Shown: in pieces, positions 56,281 to 64,000 of the stretch
How positions within the stretch are numbered: position 1 is the first letter of the stretch
Layout: each line of letters starts with the position of its first letter
Made by a program: the position numbers and the translations under genes
Notes under the pieces: generated by a model
The model's database searches: none
What the model was told of the DNA's origin: nothing
What the model saw: only the letters and a program-made list of their open reading frames with translations
Assembly (NCBI RefSeq): GCF_000019225.1
Contig: NC_010995.1
Location: forward strand, 2,054,501 to 2,118,500
From: Cellvibrio japonicus Ueda107
GTDB taxonomy: Bacteria; Pseudomonadota; Gammaproteobacteria; Pseudomonadales; Cellvibrionaceae
Length of the DNA: 64,000 nt
Direction: 5' to 3'

Positions 56281-56532
56281 TCAGTCGCCGTCTTCAAGTG
56301 AGTTGATGAGGATATCCAAACCCTCGTGAGGATCGACGCCCAGGACTTGGCAATACCTCACAAACTCAAGGACTTCAATTTTCCGGCGATCCTGTTCCAT
56401 CTTACCCAGAACCGAATGATGCCGCCCCATGGCGAGCGAGGCTTCGCGGAGCGTCAAGCCACTCGCTTCCCGCTGCTTTTTTAGCCAGGTGCGTAGCTGC
56501 TCATACTGAGGTGAGTAAGGAGATGATTTCAT
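56281..56532 (-). CDS. XRE-family helix-turn-helix regulator
   Basis: An 83-residue protein with a HTH_3 domain: LRTWLKKQREASGLTLREASLAMGRHHSVLGKMEQDRRKI, where the recognition helix follows GRHHS. A short acidic tail follows. I chose ATG 56532; an upstream frame start at 56589 has no RBS and would run through the divergent gene's start. The inverted repeat at 56533-56551 touches its start codon, so it is probably an autorepressor of the divergent promoter region. Confidence 0.8.
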   Translation of the reverse strand: MKSSPYSPQYEQLRTWLKKQREASGLTLREASLAMGRHHSVLGKMEQDRRKIEVLEFVRYCQVLGVDPHEGLDILINSLEDGD

Positions 56533-56551
56533 TGTCTCGATGATAGAGACA
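56533..56551. promoter_or_regulatory. Candidate XRE operator
   Basis: An inverted repeat TGTCTC-N7-GAGACA between the divergent XRE and unknown genes; a further half-site GAGACA lies at 56573-56578. Its position next to both start codons suits an XRE-family repressor. Confidence 0.55.
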
Positions 56552-56558
56552 GGATAGA

Positions 56559-57134
56559 ATGGCGCGAAATTCGAGACACGGGGCGCCAATCTCTATCATG
56601 AAATCTCTCACGGTCAAGTCGGGGCTAATGACAGTCCTGTCCCGGTTAGAGGGTCGTGAATTCACCGTCGACGACCTGACAGAAACCTACATAAAGGATC
56701 CGCTCAGTCTCCACCAATCCAAAAAAGCGGCACGCCAGTTCGTGTACCGCAATATGCTGCGGCTGATCAGCGCGGGTGATATGACCCGGGTCGTAGTGGA
56801 TTCTGGTTGGCCGCTGTACCGGCTGACCGCCCAATTCTTTAAACGTGTACCTCCATCCGAGACACCGCTAGCCATAACGCCGGAGATTCAGGTGGAATCA
56901 CCACCGAAAGAGGACCCGCGCCAGCCCCTTCAAGAGCGTCTGAGGCGGCATAAATTGGAAATGCTGTCGGCAATGGGAGAGACCGAGGAATACGACGCGA
57001 TTTGCGCAGAGATGCCTGAGTTACGCGATGAAATCCAGCCCCTTTATAACGAGTCGCGGGACAAATGTTCCAAACTGCTCGGACGGGTCAAGGCCCTGGA
57101 AAGCCTGTTAGCCCGTGAAACGGGATCACCATGA
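56559..57134 (+). CDS. Unknown protein with winged-helix-like N-terminus and coiled coil
   Basis: About 178-191 residues, depending on start (ATG 56559 or ATG 56598). Residues ~14-110 alternate helices and strands (GLMTVLSRLEGREFTVDDLTETYI; ARQFVYRNMLRLISAGDMTRVV; GWPLYRLT) as in a winged helix. The C-terminal part (~125-185) is helical and charged, likely coiled coil. I do not recognise the family. The last four bases overlap the helicase start, so the two are coupled, and it is divergent from the XRE regulator. Confidence 0.6.
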   Translation: MARNSRHGAPISIMKSLTVKSGLMTVLSRLEGREFTVDDLTETYIKDPLSLHQSKKAARQFVYRNMLRLISAGDMTRVVVDSGWPLYRLTAQFFKRVPPSETPLAITPEIQVESPPKEDPRQPLQERLRRHKLEMLSAMGETEEYDAICAEMPELRDEIQPLYNESRDKCSKLLGRVKALESLLARETGSP

Positions 57135-58564
57135 TGCGCTTGCGTGGTTGGCAATCTGCCTGTGTTGAAAAAGCGTTAACCCAATTTCGTCGTGGTGATA
57201 ATCACTTTCTGTGTCTGGCTACACCCGGCGCCGGAAAGACCGCGATGGCTGCGACCCTTGCACAACGGTTACTGGTGCTCGGATTGATCGATCTGGTGGT
57301 GTGTTTTTCGCCCTCGATTATTGTGGCCTCGGATTTCCAGATTAGCCTGCAAGCGCATACGCAAGCGCGAATGGATGGACTGATCGGCTCGCGCGGCTGC
57401 TCACTGACGTATCAGTCGATGTTGCACCTGGACGACGGATTTTGGGAGCTGCTACAGGCTTACCGGGTGTTGGTCATCTTTGATGAAATTCACCACTGCG
57501 CCGGGGACAGTGTGGAAAACGCCAATGCCTGGGGTGAAAAAATCATCCGGCATATCCAGGGACGCGCCGCCTATACACTGGCACTCACCGGAACACCCTG
57601 GCGTTCCGACCGAATTCCCATCGCGCTTTCCCAATATTGCCAGGAGAACCGAATTCACTGTGATTTTGTCTACGGACTGGCCCAGGCTATTCGGGATAAT
57701 GTCTGTCGCGCACCGAGTATCACCCTCGTGGACAATGATCGCATTGTGGTGAAACACGGCGATAAGACCGACCGTTACTCTTCCTTCGCCGATTTATTGA
57801 AGGAATCCGAGTGTTCCTACCAGCAATTGATCGATAACGATACCTTGATTGTGTATTTGCTCAAGCAATCGGCCAAAAAGTTATCGCAGGTGCGTAAGCA
57901 CCATGCTACGGCCGGCGGTCTGATTGTCGCGGCATCGGTGGATCACGCCCATAAAATCGCCGTATTGCTCGAACGCCATCTCGGCCAGCGCGCCTGCATT
58001 GCGACCTACCTGGAAGACGATGCTCACGCGGCGATTGATGCGTTTCGCAATAACACCGACCTCTGGATTATTTCGGTGGGCATGGTGAGTGAAGGAACTA
58101 ATATCCCGCGCTTGCGGGTCTGCTGTCATTTAACGCGGGTCAAAACCGAATTGCATTTCAGACAAGTATTGGGGCGAATTCTGCGTATGGAGGCCCAGCC
58201 GGGAGAGAGTTATTTGTATTTACCGGCAGAACCTAACCTTGTGGAGTACGCCAATCGGGTGGCCGAAGAAATACCGGCATCAGCAACTGTTCGCCGCGAA
58301 ACCATGCCACCTCAGGACGATGGAATTCCCGTTGTCATTAAAATGGATGAGCCGCCGACACCGATGTTGGACGCCGGGGAAATCATACTGGAGAATCTTC
58401 TTGCGCCCAGCGCCTTTGCAGATGATGGTGGGTTGCAACCGATTCACATATCCTTGCTCGCCCAGTCTTACGACACCACGATTAATATGTTTGGTCGCTT
58501 TCGCCAGGAGTTGCTGCAGTTGCACCAGCTTTACATACCGGAGCCCAATCGCCCCTTGTCGTAA
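57131..58564 (+). CDS. SF2 DEAD/DEAH-type helicase
   Basis: A 477-residue helicase-like ATPase. RGWQ resembles the Q motif; Walker A is ATPGAGKT (residues 30-37), Walker B is DEIH (118-121), motif III-like is LTGTPWR and motif VI is QVLGRILRM. The C-terminal domain ends without an extra nuclease. The pattern resembles ComF/UvrB-like SF2 helicases such as those in phage defence and recombination modules. It is coupled by four bases to the unknown gene and lies 51 bases before the recombinase gene. Confidence 0.85.
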   Translation: MMRLRGWQSACVEKALTQFRRGDNHFLCLATPGAGKTAMAATLAQRLLVLGLIDLVVCFSPSIIVASDFQISLQAHTQARMDGLIGSRGCSLTYQSMLHLDDGFWELLQAYRVLVIFDEIHHCAGDSVENANAWGEKIIRHIQGRAAYTLALTGTPWRSDRIPIALSQYCQENRIHCDFVYGLAQAIRDNVCRAPSITLVDNDRIVVKHGDKTDRYSSFADLLKESECSYQQLIDNDTLIVYLLKQSAKKLSQVRKHHATAGGLIVAASVDHAHKIAVLLERHLGQRACIATYLEDDAHAAIDAFRNNTDLWIISVGMVSEGTNIPRLRVCCHLTRVKTELHFRQVLGRILRMEAQPGESYLYLPAEPNLVEYANRVAEEIPASATVRRETMPPQDDGIPVVIKMDEPPTPMLDAGEIILENLLAPSAFADDGGLQPIHISLLAQSYDTTINMFGRFRQELLQLHQLYIPEPNRPLS

Positions 58565-58615
58565 CCATGAAAGCCCGATAGCCTCAGTCCTGATTTAAAC
58601 CACAGTGGACAACCT

Positions 58616-59530
58616 ATGAGTGATATTGATCGTTACATCCAGGCGGCCACGCGGGACAACACCCGCCGCAGCTACCAGAGCGCGATCGAGCATTTTGAAG
58701 TTGAATGGGCCGGTTTTTTACCGGCGACAGCCGATAGTGTGGCGCGATACCTCGCGAATTATGCCGGACAGTTGTCGACCAGTACGCTCAACCAGCGTCT
58801 TGCAGCGCTGGCACAATGGCACCAAGGCCAAGGTTTTCCCGATCCCACCAAAAGCCCGCTGGTAAAAAAGGTAATGAAAGGCATCCAGGCATTGCATCCG
58901 TCCCGTCCCCAACAAGCAAAACCCCTGGTGATCACACAGTTGGAATGCATTGATGGAAGTCTCGCACAACAGCTCGACGCTGGCGCGACCCGGACGCAAC
59001 AACTCAGAATTCTGCGTGATCGAGCGATACTGCTTCTTGGGTTCTGGCGGGGTTTTCGCAGCGATGAGCTGAGCCGAGTCTGCGTTGAACACCTGGAGTT
59101 ATGCCCGGGTGAAGGCATGGTACTTTATCTACCCCATACCAAAACGAAGTACGTGGGAGCCACGTTCAAGGTGCCTGCCTTGCAACGATTATGTCCGGTC
59201 GAGGCCTGCCATACATGGCTTATGGCGTCGGGCCTGACGCAAGGGCCGTTGTTTCCCGCTATTGATCGCTGGGGTCACCAGGGGACGAAATTCATGCACC
59301 CGACAAGTTTCATTGCAATACTGCGGAACCTCATCAATGGAGCCGGTATTGCGAATGCCGATCAGTTTTCCAGCCACTCACTTCGCCGTGGCTTTGCCAC
59401 TTGGGCCAACGCCAATGGTTGGGACCTGAAAGCCACCATGGAATACATCGGCTGGAAGGATGTCCGCTCCGCCATGCGCTACATCGATACCGATCCGTTT
59501 GCCACCAGCGCGCTGGCGCTACCTTCCTAA
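58616..59530 (+). CDS. Tyrosine recombinase (integrase/resolvase)
   Basis: A 304-residue tyrosine recombinase. The catalytic residues are visible: Arg148 (GFRSDEL), a Lys in HTKTKYVG, His254 and Arg257 (HSLRRGF), Trp280 (YIGWKD) and Tyr289 (MRYIDTD). The N-terminal core-binding region has TRRSYQSAIEHFE and LNQRLAALAQWHQGQG. The size suits XerC-like and TnpI-like enzymes. With a Tn3-type transposase downstream, it could resolve cointegrates like TnpI of Tn4430, but it may instead be an integrase of the element. Confidence 0.88.
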   Translation: MSDIDRYIQAATRDNTRRSYQSAIEHFEVEWAGFLPATADSVARYLANYAGQLSTSTLNQRLAALAQWHQGQGFPDPTKSPLVKKVMKGIQALHPSRPQQAKPLVITQLECIDGSLAQQLDAGATRTQQLRILRDRAILLLGFWRGFRSDELSRVCVEHLELCPGEGMVLYLPHTKTKYVGATFKVPALQRLCPVEACHTWLMASGLTQGPLFPAIDRWGHQGTKFMHPTSFIAILRNLINGAGIANADQFSSHSLRRGFATWANANGWDLKATMEYIGWKDVRSAMRYIDTDPFATSALALPS

Positions 59531-59637
59531 GAACAAACCACCCATTGCAATTGTTCTCTTTTCAATCGGCTATCCCGTGAGGGATCGTCCATAGCCTTTC
59601 TCATTTTTGGATCTTTGTATGATTTGGATCACGGGAT
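59531..59637. repeat. Inverted-repeat region between recombinase and SprT-like genes
   Basis: Two inverted repeats: GAACAA (59531-59536) with TTGTTC (59551-59556), and ATCCCGTGA (59572-59580) with TCACGGGAT (59629-59637). The first could end the recombinase transcript. The second is a 9-bp perfect repeat around 48 bases and could be a recombinase binding site (inference). Confidence 0.35.
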
Positions 59638-59817
59638 GATCAGTCGTCGTGTGCTGCATTTATCATCCTTTGGTAGATTGTATGAAAAAAATTCGCTACA
59701 TTGATCCAGTCGCACTATCCAGGGATGAAGTCGAATAGCGGAAAATGCACCAAATGCGTGCATTTTTTGGATTGTACACACGAAAATAGCGAGATTAGGG
59801 GGAGAAAGCGGGAGGCA

Positions 59818-60762
59818 ATGACAGTAAGAGCGACCTTCGATACCTACGAGACGCTGTTAAAAGCGTACGACTATTTTAATGAAGCACTCTTCGGTGGGCA
59901 ACTCCCGGAAGTGATCATTACGTATCATCGTCAGCGTAAAGTCATGGGTTATGCCTCGATTGGGCGGTGGGTGAATGCTCAGCGCCAGTATGTCGATGAA
60001 CTCGCGGTCAATCCAGAATATTTCGCCAAATATCCCTTGATCGAAATCTGCCAAACCCTGTGCCATGAGATGGCGCATATCTGGCAAGCCCACTTTGGCA
60101 AACCCGGCCGACGCGGTTACCACAATATCGAGTGGGCCAAACAAATGACCCGGATTGGCCTTATGCCATCCTCCAACGGGCTTCCCGGTGGTGAAAAAAC
60201 CGGGGAATGGATGATGGACTACGTTATTTACGACGGTGCCTTCCACCGCAGTTGCCAGGCATTGCTCGGCAAAGGTTTTATGTTGCCGTGGGTAGATCGC
60301 TACCCGGTCCAACGGCTCGCGGTACCCATCCTGGTCTATGATCTCCAGGGGCATGCCATTGAACTGGACGCCGGGTTGTTCAGAAAACCTGGACCATCCC
60401 GGCTGGTGGCGGCGCGCACCGCACCCGTGATGGCCACAGCCACCCTGATGGCCGCGCGTGATCTGCCACCCGGTGATGATGGAGATTCAGAACTTCTTCT
60501 GGCAGATTCGGCGTCCATTGGGACGGACTCGTTTGTTCCCGCCGATACGCCGACACCCGCCCAATGGGAGGGCGTGTTCCAGCGGGACGATGTGGATGAG
60601 GCCGAACAGCAGCTCATCCGGGAAATATTCGATTCCAGGCCACGGGCCAAATCCGGCCGCATCAAATATTGTTGCAAAACCTGCCATATCCAGGTCTGGG
60701 GCAAACCCGGTCTGAATATTGAGTGTGGGGATTGCAAAAAACCGCTGCTGGGAGAGACCTAG
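59818..60762 (+). CDS. SprT-like zinc metalloprotease-like protein with zinc ribbon
   Basis: A SprT-family protein (314 residues from ATG 59818). The HEMAH zinc site is at residues 83-87, followed by YHNIEWAKQM with a third His ligand. A long linker leads to a C-terminal zinc ribbon (KYCCKTCHIQVW; IECGDCKKPL). In eukaryotes SprT domains (Spartan) degrade DNA-protein crosslinks. The frame is open to 59701, and the extra upstream residues hold KCTKCVHFLDC, a plausible metal motif. The start is therefore uncertain. Confidence 0.75.
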   Translation: MTVRATFDTYETLLKAYDYFNEALFGGQLPEVIITYHRQRKVMGYASIGRWVNAQRQYVDELAVNPEYFAKYPLIEICQTLCHEMAHIWQAHFGKPGRRGYHNIEWAKQMTRIGLMPSSNGLPGGEKTGEWMMDYVIYDGAFHRSCQALLGKGFMLPWVDRYPVQRLAVPILVYDLQGHAIELDAGLFRKPGPSRLVAARTAPVMATATLMAARDLPPGDDGDSELLLADSASIGTDSFVPADTPTPAQWEGVFQRDDVDEAEQQLIREIFDSRPRAKSGRIKYCCKTCHIQVWGKPGLNIECGDCKKPLLGET

Positions 60763-60835
60763 ACCTCACTAAATTTTTTATAACACCCGTACATTTCACA
60801 CTCCGCTAGTCCACTAACGATGCAAGGAGTGTTGT

Positions 60836-63800
60836 ATGTCAGACAAGTCAGATATCCAGATATTCCACGATAGTCCTCCCACGTTTAAAGCCAATGATCG
60901 AAAGCGCTATTTCTACGCCGATGAAAAATTCGGGCGAGAAGTATTAGCGACGATTCGCGGTGATGCCAACAAACTGTACATCATGCTTGCCTACGGATAC
61001 TTCCGTGCCACTGGGCAGTTTTATGACTCTGCCAATCAAGCGGATATTGATTATCTGAAAAGCAAATTCACACTGAATGGTGTTTTTAATTGGCAGGAAT
61101 ACCGTCCACAAACACGGGATCGCCACCGCCAACAGATCATGCAGCAGTTGGGTTATACCGCCTTTCAGGCGGCCAATCTTGATCCCTTGCACACACTGAT
61201 TCGAAATCTTGTGCGCGGGCAAAAAAATCCGGATCGCTGTTTTGAGGAAGTGTGCCGCTGGCTGTTTGACCATCGTATTGAAACCCCCGATTTTATGACG
61301 GTGAAAAAAACCGTTGATACGGTGTATGACGAACACCTGGCGGAGCAGGTGAAAAAAATCACCCGGACACTCACCAAAGAAAATGGCATCGTACTTGATC
61401 AATTGTTTGAAAAAGTGCCGGAGTCAGGCGACCAATGGCAGGTGCATCGACTGACATTGCTGAAGCGATTCCAGCAGTCCATCCGGCCCATGAAAATCAA
61501 GGAAAACAATGAGGCCTTCGATGTACTGAAGCCGCTGTACGATATTTGCAAACCCTTGGTTGAAACGCTTGATTACACCCACGACGGGCTTAAACATTTC
61601 GCGGCGCGGGTTAACAAAAAACAGGTTTTTCAAATTAAACGGTTGAAGGATCCTGCGCGCTATCTGCACCTGTCCACGTTTGTGGTCCACCAATTCCGGC
61701 AATTGGAAGACACGATGTCGGACACATTGATGGCCGCCATTACCGCAGCGCGCCATGAGGTGGAGCGCAAAGTTAAAGACGAATATTTTTTGCAGCGCAA
61801 TACCCATACGCAACATACCCGACGCCTCGTTGAAGACACCGGTCAATTACTCAAAGTGGTGCACGCGTTGCGAGAAACCCTGGACAGCCCCACCTTAAGT
61901 GATACGGAAAAAGTGAAGCGCGGCAGAAAATTACTGTCACCGGAAAAAGTTGCCGGTGAAGAGATCGCCACGCACGTTACCGATGTTCAGCAAGATCTCT
62001 TGCGCGTCAGCGGACAAGCGTTAACCATGCGCTTTTATGAAGAAATTTCACTGAAACTGCAACGCAAATGCAATGACATCGTATTGCGCCTGGAATTTAG
62101 CGCTGACAACAGTTGTGCGGCACTGTACAGCGCCATCCAACGTTTTAAACAAACCAAAGGCAATATTGATAATAAATTCCCGATCAGTTTCATGACGAAA
62201 TCCGAGCAGGGTTTTGTAGAGACCGACAAGGTCATTAACAAATCACTCTATAAAGTGCTGCTGTTCATGCACATTGCCGATGCCGTCAAACGTGACTCCC
62301 TCAGTATCGTGGATTCCTATCGCTACAAAAAACTGGATAAATATCTTATCTCTCCGGAACGATGGGCAGCAGACCGGCTGTATTTGCTTACGCAAGCCAA
62401 CATGCAGGACTTTGCCGACGCCAATACCGTATTGGATACCCTTGCGTTGCAATTGGATGCCCAATACGTGGAAACCAATGAGCATTTTTTGGAAAACAAA
62501 AATGATTACATTGAATCGGATGGCATGGGTGGTTACAAGCTGACATCCGAGCGCAACACCTCTGGCGAAAACCTGGCATTGACGCAAACACTCGATGTGG
62601 ACATTCTTCCGGAGGATGTGCTGATTCCCATTGCGGAAGCAATCCACACGGTCAACATGGCCACTCACTTTCTGGATGAGTTTGAGCACCAGGATCACGC
62701 TTACTTGAAAGAGCGGCCAGCGGATCGGAATTTTTATGCGGGCATCATCGGCATGGGTGCGCACATGAATACGCGGCGATTGGCAAAGCTGTCGCGCGAT
62801 ATTGAAAATTCCGTTTTACAATCCATTTATGCATCCTACTTCAACCTTGAAAATGCCCGGCGCGCAAGTGATGCCATTATTCGATTTGTAAACAAGCTGC
62901 CGTTGTCCCAGCTGTTTCTCACTGAATTTGGCCTACAAACGTCCAGTGACGGACAAAAGTGGAAAGTCTCAAAAGAATCGTTCAATGCAAATCATTCGTT
63001 TAAATACGGTGGAAGGGATATTGTGCTTGCAGAATACTCCTTCATGGATGCGCGGTGTCTGTTTCCCCACTCGGAAGTGATTAGCGGCGCTGAGCGCGAA
63101 GCCCATTACATGATTGATGGTTTACTGCGAAATGAGGTGGTCAAATCCGATCTACATTCAACCGATACCCATGGCTACACCGAAGCTGTATTCGGCGTGA
63201 CATACTTACTCAAATTCTCCTTCGCGCCACGTATTAAAAATGTGCATCGGCAACACCTATATGCCTTTAAATATCCCTCCGTTTATAAACAGAAAAAGTT
63301 CATGGTCTTGCCGGAGAAGCGGCTTGATATCGAGTTGTTACGAAAAAACTGGGACGATATTTTACGTCTCGTGACCTCTATCAAACTGGGGTAAGTCACA
63401 GCCTCACAAATTTTTAAACGGCTTAATTCGTATGCGGAAGATGAAAATTTGTTATACCGATCATTAAAGGAATTTGGCCGGATTCCCAAATCCCTGTACA
63501 TCCTGCGTTACATTGATGATCCAGACCTGCGTGACGCCGTAATGAAGCAATTAAACAAAGGCGAATCCGGCAATCGATTAAACAAGGAACTTGCGCTGGG
63601 TCGCCTTGAATATACCCAGTCGTTGAAGGAAGAGCAGGCGCTTGCAGAATCCTGCAAACGGATCCTGAAAAACGTTGTTGTCTGCTGGAATTTTATGTTT
63701 GTGTCGCAACGGCTTTTACACGCGCGATCGGAGCAGGAGCGGGCTGCCATTCTGCGAAAAGTAAAATCGTCCTCCTTGTTAGCCTGGGAACATTTTAACT

Positions 63801-63907
63801 TTCATGGTCAATTTGATTTCTCGGAAGCGACGTTACGGGACTCACAACAGTTCGACTTTAAAGGGATGATTAACCCATCTTTGATCCAGGGAGCGGAAGG
63901 GATTTAA
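60836..63907 (+). pseudogene. tnpA: Tn3-family transposase TnpA broken by an in-frame stop
   Basis: The frame reads 1023 codons, with a TAA at 63392-63394 (codon 853) after IKLG. Downstream, the same frame continues in good Tn3-like sequence (VTASQIFKRL; SLKEFGRIPKSLYILRYID; GRLEYTQSLKE). Earlier motifs are TSSDGQ (first catalytic Asp), LHSTDTHGYTEAVFGVTYLLKF (second Asp) and YSFMDARCLFPHSEVISGAE. The presumed catalytic Glu in LKEFGR is encoded at 63470-63472, past the stop. The 852-residue product would thus lack it. A single G-to-T change (GAA to TAA) would explain the break. An alternative TTG start at 63449 could express only the last 152 residues. Confidence 0.9.
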
Positions 63908-63931
63908 CGGCAAGACCGACCAGGCTTGAAA

Positions 63932-63979
63932 CGGTTTCCCAAAAAAAGGTGAATCAACGCGCCGGACTTTGGGAAACCG
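63932..63979. repeat. Inverted repeat downstream of tnpA
   Basis: Perfect 12-bp arms CGGTTTCCCAAA (63932-63943) and TTTGGGAAACCG (63968-63979), 24 bases apart. It may be a terminator or lie near the transposon end. It does not show the GGGG-type terminus of Tn3 ends. Confidence 0.55.
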
Positions 63980-64000
63980 ATTCATCCATAACTCATTGAA

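Larger units (their letters stand above)
20335..64000. mobile_element. Accessory/genomic island, left edge near 20335, right edge outside the window
   Basis: The left edge is inferred from the truncated HDOD/EAL gene. Everything to the right is of accessory type: AbiH, TcmP/DUF5131, KfrA, metal resistance operons, an integrase and a Tn3-family transposase. No core housekeeping genes are present. No flanking direct repeats or terminal inverted repeats could be established. The island may be composite, with a transposase-bearing module from about 56,280 onward. Confidence 0.6.

Noticed and set aside
20360..63990. Short shared sequence ATCCATA near 20360 and near 63984, as possible island flanking repeats
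   Set aside because: Only 7 bases exact (about 11 of 15 in a longer alignment), too weak for att sites, and the right edge is not in the window.
63908..64000. Tn3-type terminal inverted repeat beginning GGGG/CCCC
   Set aside because: No such sequence is present in the last 90 bases; the transposon end must be outside the window or atypical.
1..64000. tRNA, rRNA or CRISPR arrays
   Set aside because: None seen: no tRNA-like cloverleaf with a CCA-type end at the island border, and no regularly spaced repeats beyond the protein-coding MDHSGHDM repeats.

Overview
The window reads as a gammaproteobacterial chromosome segment. The core gene order (PHP phosphoesterase, YciO, ScpA, ScpB, RluB; then Cpx-like sensing, flavodoxin, CmoB/CmoA, c-di-GMP and FHA genes) resembles the Cellvibrionaceae/Pseudomonas-related lineage. 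Cellvibrio is my best guess, as an inference from gene content only. The core part runs from 1 to about 20,335 and is dense and ordinary. It ends in an HDOD/EAL signalling gene whose first ~90 codons are missing: the reading frame is cut at about 20,335, where foreign DNA begins.

From about 20,340 to the end of the window everything looks like an accessory island. Part one (20.5-28.0 kb) holds a DEDDh exonuclease-like gene, an AbiH-family abortive-infection gene, and a six-gene minus-strand cluster. In transcription order the cluster encodes a KfrA-type DNA-binding coiled-coil protein, a DUF5131 three-Cys (phage Gp37/Gp68) protein, two different TcmP-type proteins, a formimino-THF cyclodeaminase-like protein and a HEPN-motif protein. 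It is the best candidate here for an undescribed defence or nucleic-acid/tRNA-modification system.

Part two (28.3-56.2 kb) is a copper/silver and zinc/cadmium/cobalt resistance region. It encodes a CopL-like leader, DUF411 protein, CopA multicopper oxidase, CopB, a Met/His-rich periplasmic protein, cytochrome c and a YHS-type Cu P-type ATPase. CusB and CusA follow (no CusC), with a SEC-C zinc protein translationally coupled to CusA, then DUF305 and Csp-like copper storage proteins. Next come CopZ and a two-HMA CopA ATPase, which face apart from paired CueR-type promoters, then CueR itself. A CadR/PbrR-type MerR regulator is divergent from a CDF transporter. The region closes with CzcI-like, CzcC, CzcB, CzcA, a PII-like protein and a cytochrome c/FTR1 permease. 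Oxidation and sequestration in the periplasm, ATP-driven export from the cytoplasm and RND export across the envelope are all represented.

Part three (56.3-64.0 kb) is a mobile module: XRE regulator, a small unknown protein, an SF2 helicase, a tyrosine recombinase, a SprT-like metalloprotease and a Tn3-family transposase. The transposase has an in-frame TAA at codon 853, upstream of the presumed catalytic Glu. The island probably continues past the right edge. I saw no tRNA, rRNA or CRISPR array.
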